This document shows, in pieces, positions 1 to 7,370 of a DNA stretch of 64,000 bases. The notes under the pieces are model-generated. The model was not told where the DNA came from. It was given only the letters and a program-made list of their open reading frames with translations, and made no database searches. The DNA lies in assembly GCA_019636695.1 (NCBI GenBank), contig JAHBXD010000001.1, positions 241,661-305,660 on the forward strand. Direction: 5' to 3'. Made by a program: the position numbers and the translations under genes. The DNA comes from Phycisphaeraceae bacterium (GTDB taxonomy: Bacteria > Planctomycetota > Phycisphaerae > Phycisphaerales > UBA1924). How positions within the stretch are numbered: the stretch's first letter is position 1; each line of letters opens with the position of its first letter.

Positions 1-650
1 GCGTGCCCGAAAAGCGTAGCAATCTGGTAGCCGACCACCCTTCCGCCGCGTTCAAGAACAAACGCCGGGAAACCCATGCTCAAGAGCCGTGCGGCGTCAT
101 TCACGCGCGAAGCGCCGTAGTGCTGCGCCGACAGCCGTTGCACATCGGGCAGATCCCCCGTGGTCATCGGGCGAACCGAGGCGTCGTCAGTTTCCGCCGG
201 ACGAGGGTGCATCAGGGCGGCCGAGTCGCGCCAGCAGAACCCAAGGCGCGAATAAAGAGCAAGAGAAGTCGTATTGACCGCCTCTTGAAACAGGCGAACG
301 CGAGGCCGGTCTCCGCGGCGGCGGCGGGCTTCGTCGATCGCCCACTGCATGAGCACACGCCCGACGCCCCGCGACTGCACCGAAGGATCGACCGTGATCG
401 GGCCGACGCCGCAGACCTCGTCGGCCAGCAGAAGAAAGTTCGAGCCGACCACGCGGCCATGCTCAACCGCGACCGCGCCGACATAGTCTGGCCGGTGCAG
501 CACGCCGCCGATGATCAACCCGCCGACTTCCTCCGTCGGCACGTCTCGGTGCACGCGGTGCCGTTCGTGAAGGGTGTCAAATGCCAGGTGGCAGATGCGG
601 GCAAGTTCGGCGAGATGTTTCGGCTCTGCCGGAATCAGTTTGATGGTCAT
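1..650 (-). CDS. GNAT family N-acetyltransferase, tandem domains, truncated by window edge
   Basis: This is an open frame from an ATG at 650 that runs off the left edge, so the C-terminus is missing. Residues about 86-100 read VDPSVQSRGVGRVLM, the GNAT acetyl-CoA-binding motif A (V-x5-RGxG). A second domain seems to begin near residue 150 (VRPMTTGDLPDV), giving a tandem GNAT layout. Substrate is unknown; the family acetylates small-molecule amines or protein N-termini. The start lies 5 nt beyond the stop of the SnoaL-like gene at 656, so the two are probably co-transcribed from the promoter at 1105-1133. The GNAT fold is clear; the function is open. Confidence 0.85.
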   Translation of the reverse strand, partial: MTIKLIPAEPKHLAELARICHLAFDTLHERHRVHRDVPTEEVGGLIIGGVLHRPDYVGAVAVEHGRVVGSNFLLLADEVCGVGPITVDPSVQSRGVGRVLMQWAIDEARRRRGDRPRVRLFQEAVNTTSLALYSRLGFCWRDSAALMHPRPAETDDASVRPMTTGDLPDVQRLSAQHYGASRVNDAARLLSMGFPAFVLERGGRVVGYQIATLFGH

Positions 651-655
651 GGGCT

Positions 656-1081
656 TCAATCCTGGGGAAGTTGCTGCACAATCGCGGCCATGTCGAGCCA
701 TACCTGCTCACGCTGTATATGCAGGCCGTCAGGGGTGAACTCAAGCACGTGGAGAATCCGGAACTTGAGCGGCCGGTCGCGGCCGTCAAGCCCGAAGGGC
801 CGCCCCGGCGCCCGGCCTTCCCACATCGATTCATCGACCATGAAATTCTCGCCGTAGAGCCGCCTGAGCGAAGTCACCCGGCTCTCGGAAAGATCGGAAA
901 ACATCTGCGTGTAGAACTCGCGAGCACGGTCGCGCCCGTGGGTCGGCCCGGTCGGATACCCGACGATGTCATGCGTTGCATCAGGAGCAAGCGTGGCGAG
1001 CACGCCTTCAACATCGTCGGTCGCTTCAAAACCGAAGTGCTCATCAATCTTGCGGTCCATCTCTTGCGGCGATATCGGCAT
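656..1081 (-). CDS. SnoaL-like / NTF2-like nuclear transport factor 2 family protein
   Basis: This is a 141-aa protein of the cone-shaped SnoaL/NTF2 fold. Early residues MDRKIDEHFGFEATDDVEGVL resemble the usual N-terminal helix, then TLAPDATHDIVGYPTGPTHGRDRAREFY matches the family pattern of a short strand followed by GRDAIRAFY. Members act as cyclases, isomerases or small-molecule binding proteins, and many have no known reaction. An AGGAGA ribosome site precedes the ATG. It is first in a two-gene unit with the GNAT gene and is read from a near-consensus promoter overlapped by an inverted repeat, which suggests repressor control (inference). Confidence 0.8.
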   Translation of the reverse strand: MPISPQEMDRKIDEHFGFEATDDVEGVLATLAPDATHDIVGYPTGPTHGRDRAREFYTQMFSDLSESRVTSLRRLYGENFMVDESMWEGRAPGRPFGLDGRDRPLKFRILHVLEFTPDGLHIQREQVWLDMAAIVQQLPQD

Positions 1082-1092
1082 GGGGTATCTCC

Positions 1093-1127
1093 TGAGACTA
1101 AAGTATCATAGTAAGACTGTAGTCTCA
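1093..1127. promoter_or_regulatory. inverted repeat overlapping the promoter (candidate operator)
   Basis: Perfect 8-bp arms TGAGACTA (1093-1100) and TAGTCTCA (1120-1127) flank the -10 element, and the right arm lies inside the -35/-10 spacer. This arrangement is typical of repressor sites such as TetR-family operators. No regulator gene is adjacent, so the binding protein is unknown. Confidence 0.55.
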
Positions 1128-1133
1128 TATCAA
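1105..1133 (-). promoter_or_regulatory. sigma-70 type promoter of the SnoaL/GNAT unit
   Basis: Read on the minus strand there is TTGATA (1128-1133), a 17-nt spacer and TATGAT (1105-1110), a close match to the sigma-70 consensus with ideal spacing. It sits about 24 nt upstream of the ATG, and AGGAGA lies between at 1088-1093. Confidence 0.75.
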
Positions 1134-1920
1134 GCCCCCGCACAATCTCCCCGATGGGCCGCGGAATCAGCCCGCCGCGACCATCCCGGGGCCCCAGCCG
1201 CTCTGCACGAGCACGCGACAACGATCAGGATGACAAGCCGCAGATGCGCACGGTTCGCGCTTGCCGCCCGCTTCCGGGGGCAGAATGGCAGCATCGGCCT
1301 GCCGTGAAACCGCGAAACACCCCCGGCAGTGGGCACGGGCCGCATGGCACGCAGAACGTACCGCTTGCTCCAACACTCCGGGTGGTGGGGCGTGAGGAGA
1401 ATAGACCCTCGATTCGCCATTCCGGATGTCGCCGCCACCCATTCAGGGCACTCGGATCACACGACCAGCGCGGATGGCGGTTCATTTCCGGGCAGGGTGA
1501 GGTGCGGAGAGGGCGGCACGCCCTTTCCGCATAAGCGCATGGTTCTCTTGATCTGAATCCGCTGTGATACTGTGAAAGAGATCTGGGTGAGCGTGCGCCA
1601 GTTGAACGAATTGTCTATCAAATCCGCGTGCGGGTGGGGGCCGGAAGTGCGGCTTTTTCTGGCCGTGAAGTGATGCAAGAGATTCCGGAAGCAGCGCCCG
1701 GATGGCTGAGCGGCAAGCGAAATTATCCCCGGGCCAGGACTCCACGTTATCCAAGCCCGTTGCTGGCGATGCGAAGCCAGATTGCGGCGGGCCTTCGTAA
1801 GCATACTGGGCGTCATGTCCACCTTGACCAGGCGGCAAACCCTCCCAACCTATGGTCCGGCCACGAAACAACGAAGCCCGCGACCGCTCACGTGCAACGC
1901 CTTGTTCTTCGCTTTCTTGA
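1134..1920. other. 787-bp region without a recognisable gene
   Basis: Several frames stay open here, but none has a recognisable domain, a convincing ribosome site or protein-like composition. Translations are rich in Arg, Pro and Ser, as expected of shadow frames in GC-rich DNA. It may be decayed accessory DNA between the SnoaL unit and the SRPBCC gene. Confidence 0.5.
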
Positions 1921-2313
1921 TCAGGCTTCAAGCGTTGCCTTTATTGTTGTTAGTCCCTGCTCGATCATTTCAGCAATCGCATTGGCGATTTCGTTCGGCA
2001 TCACATCAGCGATCCAAACAAGGCGGGAGGTACTTTCGTCTACGGCGAAGACTTGAATAGACGCATTATGGTGCGTAAATGGCTCACCACGCGCAGACCA
2101 GGAATGACGATAGTGCAGGTCGTCAACGTCCACGATGATCTCGCGGATCGTCATTCCATTGACGAACGTTAAGTATCGTGAATCACCTTCGAGCCTGCAA
2201 TCAGTCACGAATCCAGGGACCAAGCGTTTATGGATCGATCCAACATCTCGAATCGCGTCCCAGACGACATCACGGGCTTGCAGGACCCGTATTTCTTTGT
2301 GGATGCTTGCCAT
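1921..2313 (-). CDS. SRPBCC family protein
   Basis: This is a 130-aa protein starting MASIHKEIRVLQARDVVWDAI. The strand-then-DVVWDAI pattern, the later WSARGEPFTHHNASIQVF strands and the C-terminal helix (IANAIAEMIEQGLTTIKATLE) are characteristic of the START/Bet v1 (SRPBCC) helix-grip fold, as in polyketide cyclase-like and MxaD-like proteins. The frame extends upstream to an ATG at 2436, but the family N-terminus matches the internal ATG at 2313. Two 60-base lines counted by hand (2101-2220) are about half GC, clearly below flanking genes, which hints at recent acquisition. The ligand is unknown. Confidence 0.75.
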   Translation of the reverse strand: MASIHKEIRVLQARDVVWDAIRDVGSIHKRLVPGFVTDCRLEGDSRYLTFVNGMTIREIIVDVDDLHYRHSWSARGEPFTHHNASIQVFAVDESTSRLVWIADVMPNEIANAIAEMIEQGLTTIKATLEA

Positions 2314-2749
2314 ATGTTTCCAAAAATGCTCAGCAGCGGACATGAGTTGAGCCAGAACAGTTGAGTCAATCAAATTCCGCATACCCAAGGCTGCCTGCGA
2401 TGATATGCGGGATGCCATTGAACGGGATTCGTGCATTGCTCAATGGGAAAGGCAATCGGCTCGCCAGCTGTTCCTGTAGTGTGGGGATCACCGTCGAACT
2501 TGCACGCAGGGCCAATTTACATCCCTGGGTTGTGCATATTCAAACCTCGACGCAAGGGCTAGCCGCAAAGCGTACTTCGTGCCGCCTCTTGCTGCGGTCG
2601 TGAAACTTCGAAGTGGAATCTGAGCGACAAGTACACCAGTTGAAATCTACCTGCAACGAACCAGCTCCAGTGGACCGGAAACGCGGGTTCTGCTGGCCGT
2701 GAAACCGTGAAACCCAAATAGACCGACGCCAAGAGATGGCTGATTCGGC
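2314..2749. other. 436-bp intergenic region
   Basis: No protein-like frame was recognised. The upstream region of the SRPBCC gene and the downstream region of the GIY-YIG-like gene meet here. No hairpin with a T-run was noticed. Confidence 0.5.
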
Positions 2750-3808
2750 TCAGGCGGTACAGGCGTACAGATTGTACATCGCCTTCTCTTCCGCCTTCAT
2801 CCGTTGGGCGACAGCGTCGGCGCGACGGGGCCTCCATGCGGCCGGTGCCTCGAACCACCGCACCACGAGCTTGCCCCGCGGCGGATCCCACAGACTCGGA
2901 GGGAACAGCGTCTGCCGATCGCCGACGGCGAGGTGTGCGAGGAGTCGGCTCCGCAGGTTCAGCGTCGAACTGACGAACAGCGCCCTGCTGCCTGCGTCGA
3001 TCCGATAGACGCCCGGGGACGCGGGAGCATCGTCCGGGTCCAGGCTGCGGAACGGAGCGTCGTCCACCTCCCAGTCCGGGGCCGAAGTCTGCCCAAGCCG
3101 CACGGTGGACTCGCGCCCCGACTTGCGGTACGAGAACGCGGCGAGCCGGTACTCATAGACGGAGAAGCCGGGGGCGATCCCGCAGACCGCCTCGTCGAAG
3201 AGATAGCGGAGCGTCGGGTCGCACAAGATCCTGTCCACCGTCGGATGGTCCGCGCCAGCTTCGATCGCCCGCATCTGCACCAGACGCGCCGCCATCTCCG
3301 CGGCGTACCCGACGCGGTCGAGCACCTCTCGGGAGAGGTTCGGGGCGGTCCCCCGCTCGATGCCGCGGTGCCACTTCCCAGCCTTGCGCACGTTCAGCAG
3401 CGCCTTGTTGAGCAGGAACTCGGAGACGCTCGCGCCCAGCAGGCGGCAACGGCTGACGAACTCCTGGTTCGCCTCCGGGTCAATCACCACGTGGTCCTCC
3501 GGCATCGCCCGGAGCATCGCGAGGTACGCTTGGCTGGCAATCTCGTTCAGAGACCGCGTTGCGCTGCGCCGCCTCGCGTGGGTGGGCTCAACCGCATCGT
3601 CGCCAAACAGGCACCCTTGTGGCGCGGCGGGCTTCGCCCTTGCCTCATCGCTGCGGCGCTTCGCAACTTCCTGCACGACGGCGTTGATCCGGCGCTCCAG
3701 ATCGACTTCATCCGGGAACCACCGGCGCGTCGCGGCCTCTCCCGGCGTCACGGCTTCAGCCTTGCGATGTCCCCCAAGCGCACCCACGATGTTCGCTGTG
3801 GTTGTCAT
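2750..3808 (-). CDS. hypothetical protein with a C-terminal GIY-YIG-like domain
   Basis: This is a 352-aa protein. The last third reads ASPGVYRIDAGSRALFVSSTLNLRSRLLAHL, which resembles the GIY-YIG nuclease core: GVYRI for GIY, LFVSST for YIG, and NLRSRL with the conserved Arg. It ends in EEKAMYNLY, where the family often has a conserved E/N. The second signature is degenerate (FVS for YIG), so nuclease activity is uncertain. Residues 1-230 are alpha-helical looking and were not recognised. Its ATG overlaps the stop of the sigma factor gene by ATGA, so the two are translationally coupled. It might act on DNA in an accessory locus, but no function can be assigned. Confidence 0.65.
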   Translation of the reverse strand: MTTTANIVGALGGHRKAEAVTPGEAATRRWFPDEVDLERRINAVVQEVAKRRSDEARAKPAAPQGCLFGDDAVEPTHARRRSATRSLNEIASQAYLAMLRAMPEDHVVIDPEANQEFVSRCRLLGASVSEFLLNKALLNVRKAGKWHRGIERGTAPNLSREVLDRVGYAAEMAARLVQMRAIEAGADHPTVDRILCDPTLRYLFDEAVCGIAPGFSVYEYRLAAFSYRKSGRESTVRLGQTSAPDWEVDDAPFRSLDPDDAPASPGVYRIDAGSRALFVSSTLNLRSRLLAHLAVGDRQTLFPPSLWDPPRGKLVVRWFEAPAAWRPRRADAVAQRMKAEEKAMYNLYACTA

Positions 3809-4413
3809 CGGTTGTCCTTCCCTTCTTTACCTTCGCCCAGAACGTTCGCCCACCGATCCTTCGCACGCTGGAAGCGCATCTGGGCCGCGCCCGGTTTCGT
3901 TCCCGTGGTCGCGGCGAGCGCCGCAACGTGGCGGTTCGGCCCGCTCTGCACAAACGTGGCCAGCGCCTGCCGATCGGGCTGGGACATCTGGGCCAACTTG
4001 CCCTCGACCAGAGTCTTGTCCTCGGCGGCAGCGAGCCGAGCCCCAACCGCCTCAGCACCCGCGGCGGTTCGGAGCCGCTCGGCCTTTGCCGCCTCTTCGC
4101 ACTTCAATCGTGTGCGCTCCTTCTTGGCCCGGTCGCGGGCCTCGTTCAGCGCCATCGTCATCAGCAGCGGCCCGATCTTCCGCGACGGGTCGAGGTCAGG
4201 CGGCTTGCTGAGGAACTTGACGAACACCTCCTGCACAGCGTCACCCCACCCGTCCTCCGCGAGGCCGTGTCGTCGCTTCGTCTTGAGCAGGAAGTCCATC
4301 ATTGCCCCGGCGTACTCACGGAACAGGATGCCGACCGCCTCGCTGTCGCACCGCACCAGCCGGGCGAAGAACTCTGGTGTGTTGATGGTGTCCGTCGCCC
4401 CAGGCTGCCCCAT
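3805..4413 (-). CDS. sigma-70 family RNA polymerase sigma factor (ECF-like)
   Basis: About 202 aa. Region 2 is visible as FARLVRCDSEAVGILFREYAG...DAVQEVFVKFLSK, and region 4 near the C-terminus as MSQPDRQALATFV...ALAATTGTKPGAAQMRFQRAKDRW. There is no region 1.1 or 3, as in ECF factors. The chosen ATG at 4413 has GGAGGT just upstream; the frame also has an ATG at 4437 without a ribosome site. No anti-sigma gene is adjacent. Instead, the downstream coupled gene encodes the GIY-YIG-like protein, so the sigma factor may drive that gene or its own operon (inference). Confidence 0.75.
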   Translation of the reverse strand: MGQPGATDTINTPEFFARLVRCDSEAVGILFREYAGAMMDFLLKTKRRHGLAEDGWGDAVQEVFVKFLSKPPDLDPSRKIGPLLMTMALNEARDRAKKERTRLKCEEAAKAERLRTAAGAEAVGARLAAAEDKTLVEGKLAQMSQPDRQALATFVQSGPNRHVAALAATTGTKPGAAQMRFQRAKDRWANVLGEGKEGKDNR

Positions 4414-4624
4414 GAGACCTCCGATCTCGGTCCACATCGTAAGTACGACGCTCGCTCACGGGGTCTAACAGGGGTGCGGTAGATTTCTTCAGACACTCGA
4501 AAGGTGTTGGAGTTGTCGGCCAGCCGTCGTACTTCCTGCGAGGGCCGACATTCGACGGCCCGCCCCGCAGTGCCAACCCGCCTTTGTCAGGACGGCGAGG
4601 CATGCGTTCGAGAAGGAGGTCGCA

Positions 4625-4837
4625 ATGGCGACCGCTACTCAGATCGGGACGCGGTTCCGGACAGGCGAGACCTGCCCGGAGTCGGGTCGGTACCAGTTCG
4701 ACGGCTACACGGACGGCTCCTGGCAGCCGCCGCCCCACCCGTCGGAGAAGGAGATCCCCATCAGCCGCGGCGAGAAGTTCCCGCCGGTCCGCTCCAGCGG
4801 CAAGGCGTGCTACTGGAAGTTCATGCAGCGGATCTGA
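4625..4837 (+). CDS. YjzC-like small protein
   Basis: This is a 70-aa protein with the pattern RFRTGETCPESGRYQFDGY...EIPISRGEKFPPVRSSGKACYWK. It resembles the YjzC family (RFxPGxxxPxSGxY ... L..GxxFPP) found as small proteins in Bacillus and elsewhere, whose role is unknown. An excellent ribosome site, AAGGAGGT, precedes the ATG by about 5 nt, and a strong terminator follows at 4874-4910, so this is an independently expressed small gene. The Cys at residues 20 and 62 could bind metal or form a disulfide, but nothing more can be said. Confidence 0.75.
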   Translation: MATATQIGTRFRTGETCPESGRYQFDGYTDGSWQPPPHPSEKEIPISRGEKFPPVRSSGKACYWKFMQRI

Positions 4838-4873
4838 TGGCGGCCTCCGAAACCCGATCTCCGTACCACACGG

Positions 4874-4910
4874 CTACACGCCGGTCCTCGCGACCGGCGT
4901 GTAGTCTTTT
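4874..4910 (+). terminator. rho-independent terminator after the YjzC-like gene
   Basis: A perfect 12-bp stem (CTACACGCCGGT 4874-4885 / ACCGGCGTGTAG 4893-4904) with a 7-nt loop is followed by TCTTTT (4905-4910). Confidence 0.9.
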
Positions 4911-4932
4911 GTCGTGAAATCCGTGAAATAAA

Positions 4933-5007
4933 TCGGGGTGGGCGGATTCGAACCGCCGACCTTTTGACCCCCAGTCAAACGCGCTAACCAAGCTGCGCTA
5001 CACCCCG
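4933..5007 (-). tRNA. tRNA-Pro (anticodon GGG)
   Basis: On the minus strand a full cloverleaf can be drawn: acceptor CGGGGTG/CACCCCG, D arm GCGC...GCGC with GGTTA, anticodon stem TTTGA/TCAAA enclosing the 7-nt loop CTGGGGG (anticodon GGG, Pro), and a T arm GGCGG-TTCGAAT-CCGCC with discriminator A. The 3' CCA is not encoded. There are 75 nt without CCA. No integrase or repeated 3' fragment was seen nearby. Confidence 0.95.
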
Positions 5008-5264
5008 GAAGGAGGCAACTCTAGGAGCCTCCACCCCGCCCGGAAACCCCAGCCTCCGGTTCATCGACTCAAGACATGAAAACGCTCAACCGGGCCGCCC
5101 CCCCGCTCGCGGGTCAGCCGCACGCCTCGCCGATGCCCTCGGGGGATTCCACGCGGCCCAAGGTCGAGAACATTCGCGCGGGGTTCCTCTCGCTGGAGTT
5201 GCCCGTGGCCCGGGCAGCGCGACCCCATGCGTGGTGAACGGAGACCAAGTCGCAGCGGAGCAGG

Positions 5265-6575
5265 TCAACCCTCCGTGGGTGCGCGATGCAGGTGATGGCG
5301 CACCGTGCCGCCGATGATCGTGCCGATGGCCCGACCCCGAACCGCGCGCCCAAGGAAGGGGGTGTTCCGGCTCTTGCCCGCAAGATCGCGTTCCTGAACT
5401 GTCCATTCGTGGGCGGGGTCGATGATCGTGATATCCGCCGGCCCACCCACGGTCAGCATGCCCAGACCCTGCCCGAGCAACCCGCACAGCCGCGCCGGTT
5501 CGACTGTCATCAGAGCGATCAATCGCGGCAGGCCGATCGCCCCAGAGTGCACCAAGGCTTCAAGGTAGAGCGCGACAGCGGTTTCAAGACCGATCATGCC
5601 CATCGGGGCATTTTCAAACTCAAGGGCCTTTTCGTGCGGCGCGTGCGGCGCGTGGTCGGTGCCCAGCACCGTGATGACGCCCTCGGCTACGCCCTCGACA
5701 ATCGCGCGGGCATCGCTCGCTTCGCGCAACGGAGGGTTCACCTTCGCCGCGGTGGCATAGCCCTCGCATGCTTCATGTGTCAGCAGCATGTGGTGGGGGG
5801 TGGCTTCAGCCGTGACGGGCAGACCCTCGGCCCGGGCACGCCGGACGATCTCGACCGTCCCGGCGCTACTGATGTGCTGCACGTGGTATGCGCAGCCGAT
5901 CGGGCGGTTCACCCGCAGGTCGCGCTCGACGATCACTTCTTCGGCCTCTCGAGGCCAGCCTGTCAACCCAAGCCGAATGGCGATGCTCCCGGAATGCATC
6001 GCCGCGCCTTGGGTCATGGTCGGATCCTGGCAATGCTGCATGAAGGCCCGCCCGGTGGCCTCGACCAGTCGCAAGACCTTGGACATCACCCCTGCCGTGG
6101 GGATGGCATCGCCGTCGTCGCTGAAGGCCACCGCCCCTTCACGCGCCAGCAGACCGATCTCGGCCGGGTGTTCACCTTTGCGCCCGACTGTGCCCGCCGC
6201 GACAGGAAACACGCGGCAATGCGCGGTCGAGCGTGCGCGCTCGAGGATGAACCGGATCGCCTCGGGCGTGTCGAGGGCCGGAAGGGTGTTAGGCATGCAG
6301 CAGACCGAAGTGAACCCGCCCGCGACCGCCGCGGCAGTGCCGGTGGCGATGGTTTCTTTATGCTCGTGTCCAGGCTCGCGAAGGTGGACGTGCGGGTCGA
6401 TCAGGCCGGGGGTGACGATGCAGCCCTGGGCGTCGAAAATGGCATCTGCGGGCGTGCGGTCGAGGTCGGGGCCGATCGCGGCGATGCGGTCGCCTTCTAC
6501 GGCGACATCGGCAATGCCGTCGAACCCGGAATGGGGGTCAATAACGCGACCGCCGGCAATCAACAATCGACCCAT
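5265..6575 (-). CDS. pyrC: dihydroorotase (class I)
   Basis: This is a 436-aa enzyme that interconverts carbamoyl-aspartate and dihydroorotate in cytosolic de novo pyrimidine synthesis. The metal-binding HVHLREPG is at residues 62-69. Other family blocks are AFSDDGDAIPTAGVM, HVQHISSAGTVEIVRRA, AEATPHHMLLTHEAC and GTDHAPHAPHEK (catalytic Asp and His). Length and the FSDDG motif fit class I enzymes of the Bacillus/Aquifex type. It lies 39 nt downstream of a small hypothetical gene on the same strand. No aspartate carbamoyltransferase gene is adjacent, although the two are often neighbours. Confidence 0.95.
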   Translation of the reverse strand: MGRLLIAGGRVIDPHSGFDGIADVAVEGDRIAAIGPDLDRTPADAIFDAQGCIVTPGLIDPHVHLREPGHEHKETIATGTAAAVAGGFTSVCCMPNTLPALDTPEAIRFILERARSTAHCRVFPVAAGTVGRKGEHPAEIGLLAREGAVAFSDDGDAIPTAGVMSKVLRLVEATGRAFMQHCQDPTMTQGAAMHSGSIAIRLGLTGWPREAEEVIVERDLRVNRPIGCAYHVQHISSAGTVEIVRRARAEGLPVTAEATPHHMLLTHEACEGYATAAKVNPPLREASDARAIVEGVAEGVITVLGTDHAPHAPHEKALEFENAPMGMIGLETAVALYLEALVHSGAIGLPRLIALMTVEPARLCGLLGQGLGMLTVGGPADITIIDPAHEWTVQERDLAGKSRNTPFLGRAVRGRAIGTIIGGTVRHHLHRAPTEG

Positions 6576-6614
6576 GCGGGGTGAGGATACACCGGAACCG
6601 GGTGCAGGGGTGGT

Positions 6615-6881
6615 TCAGGCCATCGCGGGAACGCCGGCCTGCGCTGCCCGCATGGCGCGGAGACGGTTGAGAAGTTCCCGGCCCTTGTCGGTGATCTCGC
6701 CGTCACCGGTACCGAGGGTGCCGAGCTTGGCGTGCCCCTTGGCGGCGAGGAAGCGTCGGTATTCCGTCCAATGATCTCCGAAATGGAGCCAGAGGACATC
6801 TTCAAAGCGCCGAGGTAAACCCTTGGCGAGCGCATCCAGCGCGATGAGCAAGGCGTCAGCCTGACTGGGCGTTAGCGACAT
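6615..6881 (-). CDS. small hypothetical protein
   Basis: An 88-aa product beginning MSLTPSQADALLIALDALAKGLP, predicted all-helical, ends GRELLNRLRAMRAAQAGVPAMA. The start at 6881 is favoured over the upstream extension because GGAGGAG stands directly before it. It precedes pyrC by 39 nt and may share its transcript. No family was recognised; the segment DGEITDKGRELLNRL is reminiscent of a winged-helix wing, but this is weak. Confidence 0.6.
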   Translation of the reverse strand: MSLTPSQADALLIALDALAKGLPRRFEDVLWLHFGDHWTEYRRFLAAKGHAKLGTLGTGDGEITDKGRELLNRLRAMRAAQAGVPAMA

Positions 6882-7370
6882 CACTCCTCCAGAGCACACG
6901 ATCAAACACAATGCGCCAAACGCAGGCGCTCTGGTTTCCCATTGCGCTGCGTGGGACGAACCATCCCCTCCTCGTGGAAACGGTCCGCCCGGTGTACAGA
7001 TTGCATCGCCCGCGGTTGAAAGGACGAGCGCTCGGCAAAATGCCGCTACTCGGTCCTTAGACCGGTCAAATCGGACGAAGAAGTCCTGGGTCAGGTTGTG
7101 ACAGGGGTCGTTCGCGCCGGGCGCATGAACAAAGAAAAGAGCAATGGGCAAACCAGATCAGCCAGGCGACGAGCATCCCCCCAGTTGTCAACGTGCTTTC
7201 CGGCGAGTGCCGGTCATGGGTGCTATTCGCAGCATAGGCCCACGGGTTGCATGCTTGTGGTGACTTGGAGAGTTGCGACAGATGGTTTTTTGCCGCTTCT
7301 CGATCTTGAAATACCAAAGACATCGGCGCCAGGGAAAACCACGGGCATGCGGGATTACGGGCAGGTGGGA
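6882..7370. other. 489-bp intergenic region
   Basis: This region separates the small hypothetical gene from the end of the GH31-like gene. Frames crossing it look like noise and lack ribosome sites. No tRNA, terminator or palindrome of note was seen. Confidence 0.5.

Noticed and set aside
1457-1931. 121- and 149-aa minus-strand frames
   Set aside because: No ribosome site, no domain, composition of random GC-rich DNA.
2804-4468. 554-aa plus-strand frame
   Set aside because: Shadow across the GIY-YIG-like and sigma factor genes, which are clearly coding on the other strand.
4933-5007. tRNA-Pro as an integration site
   Set aside because: No integrase and no second copy of the tRNA 3' end was found in the window.
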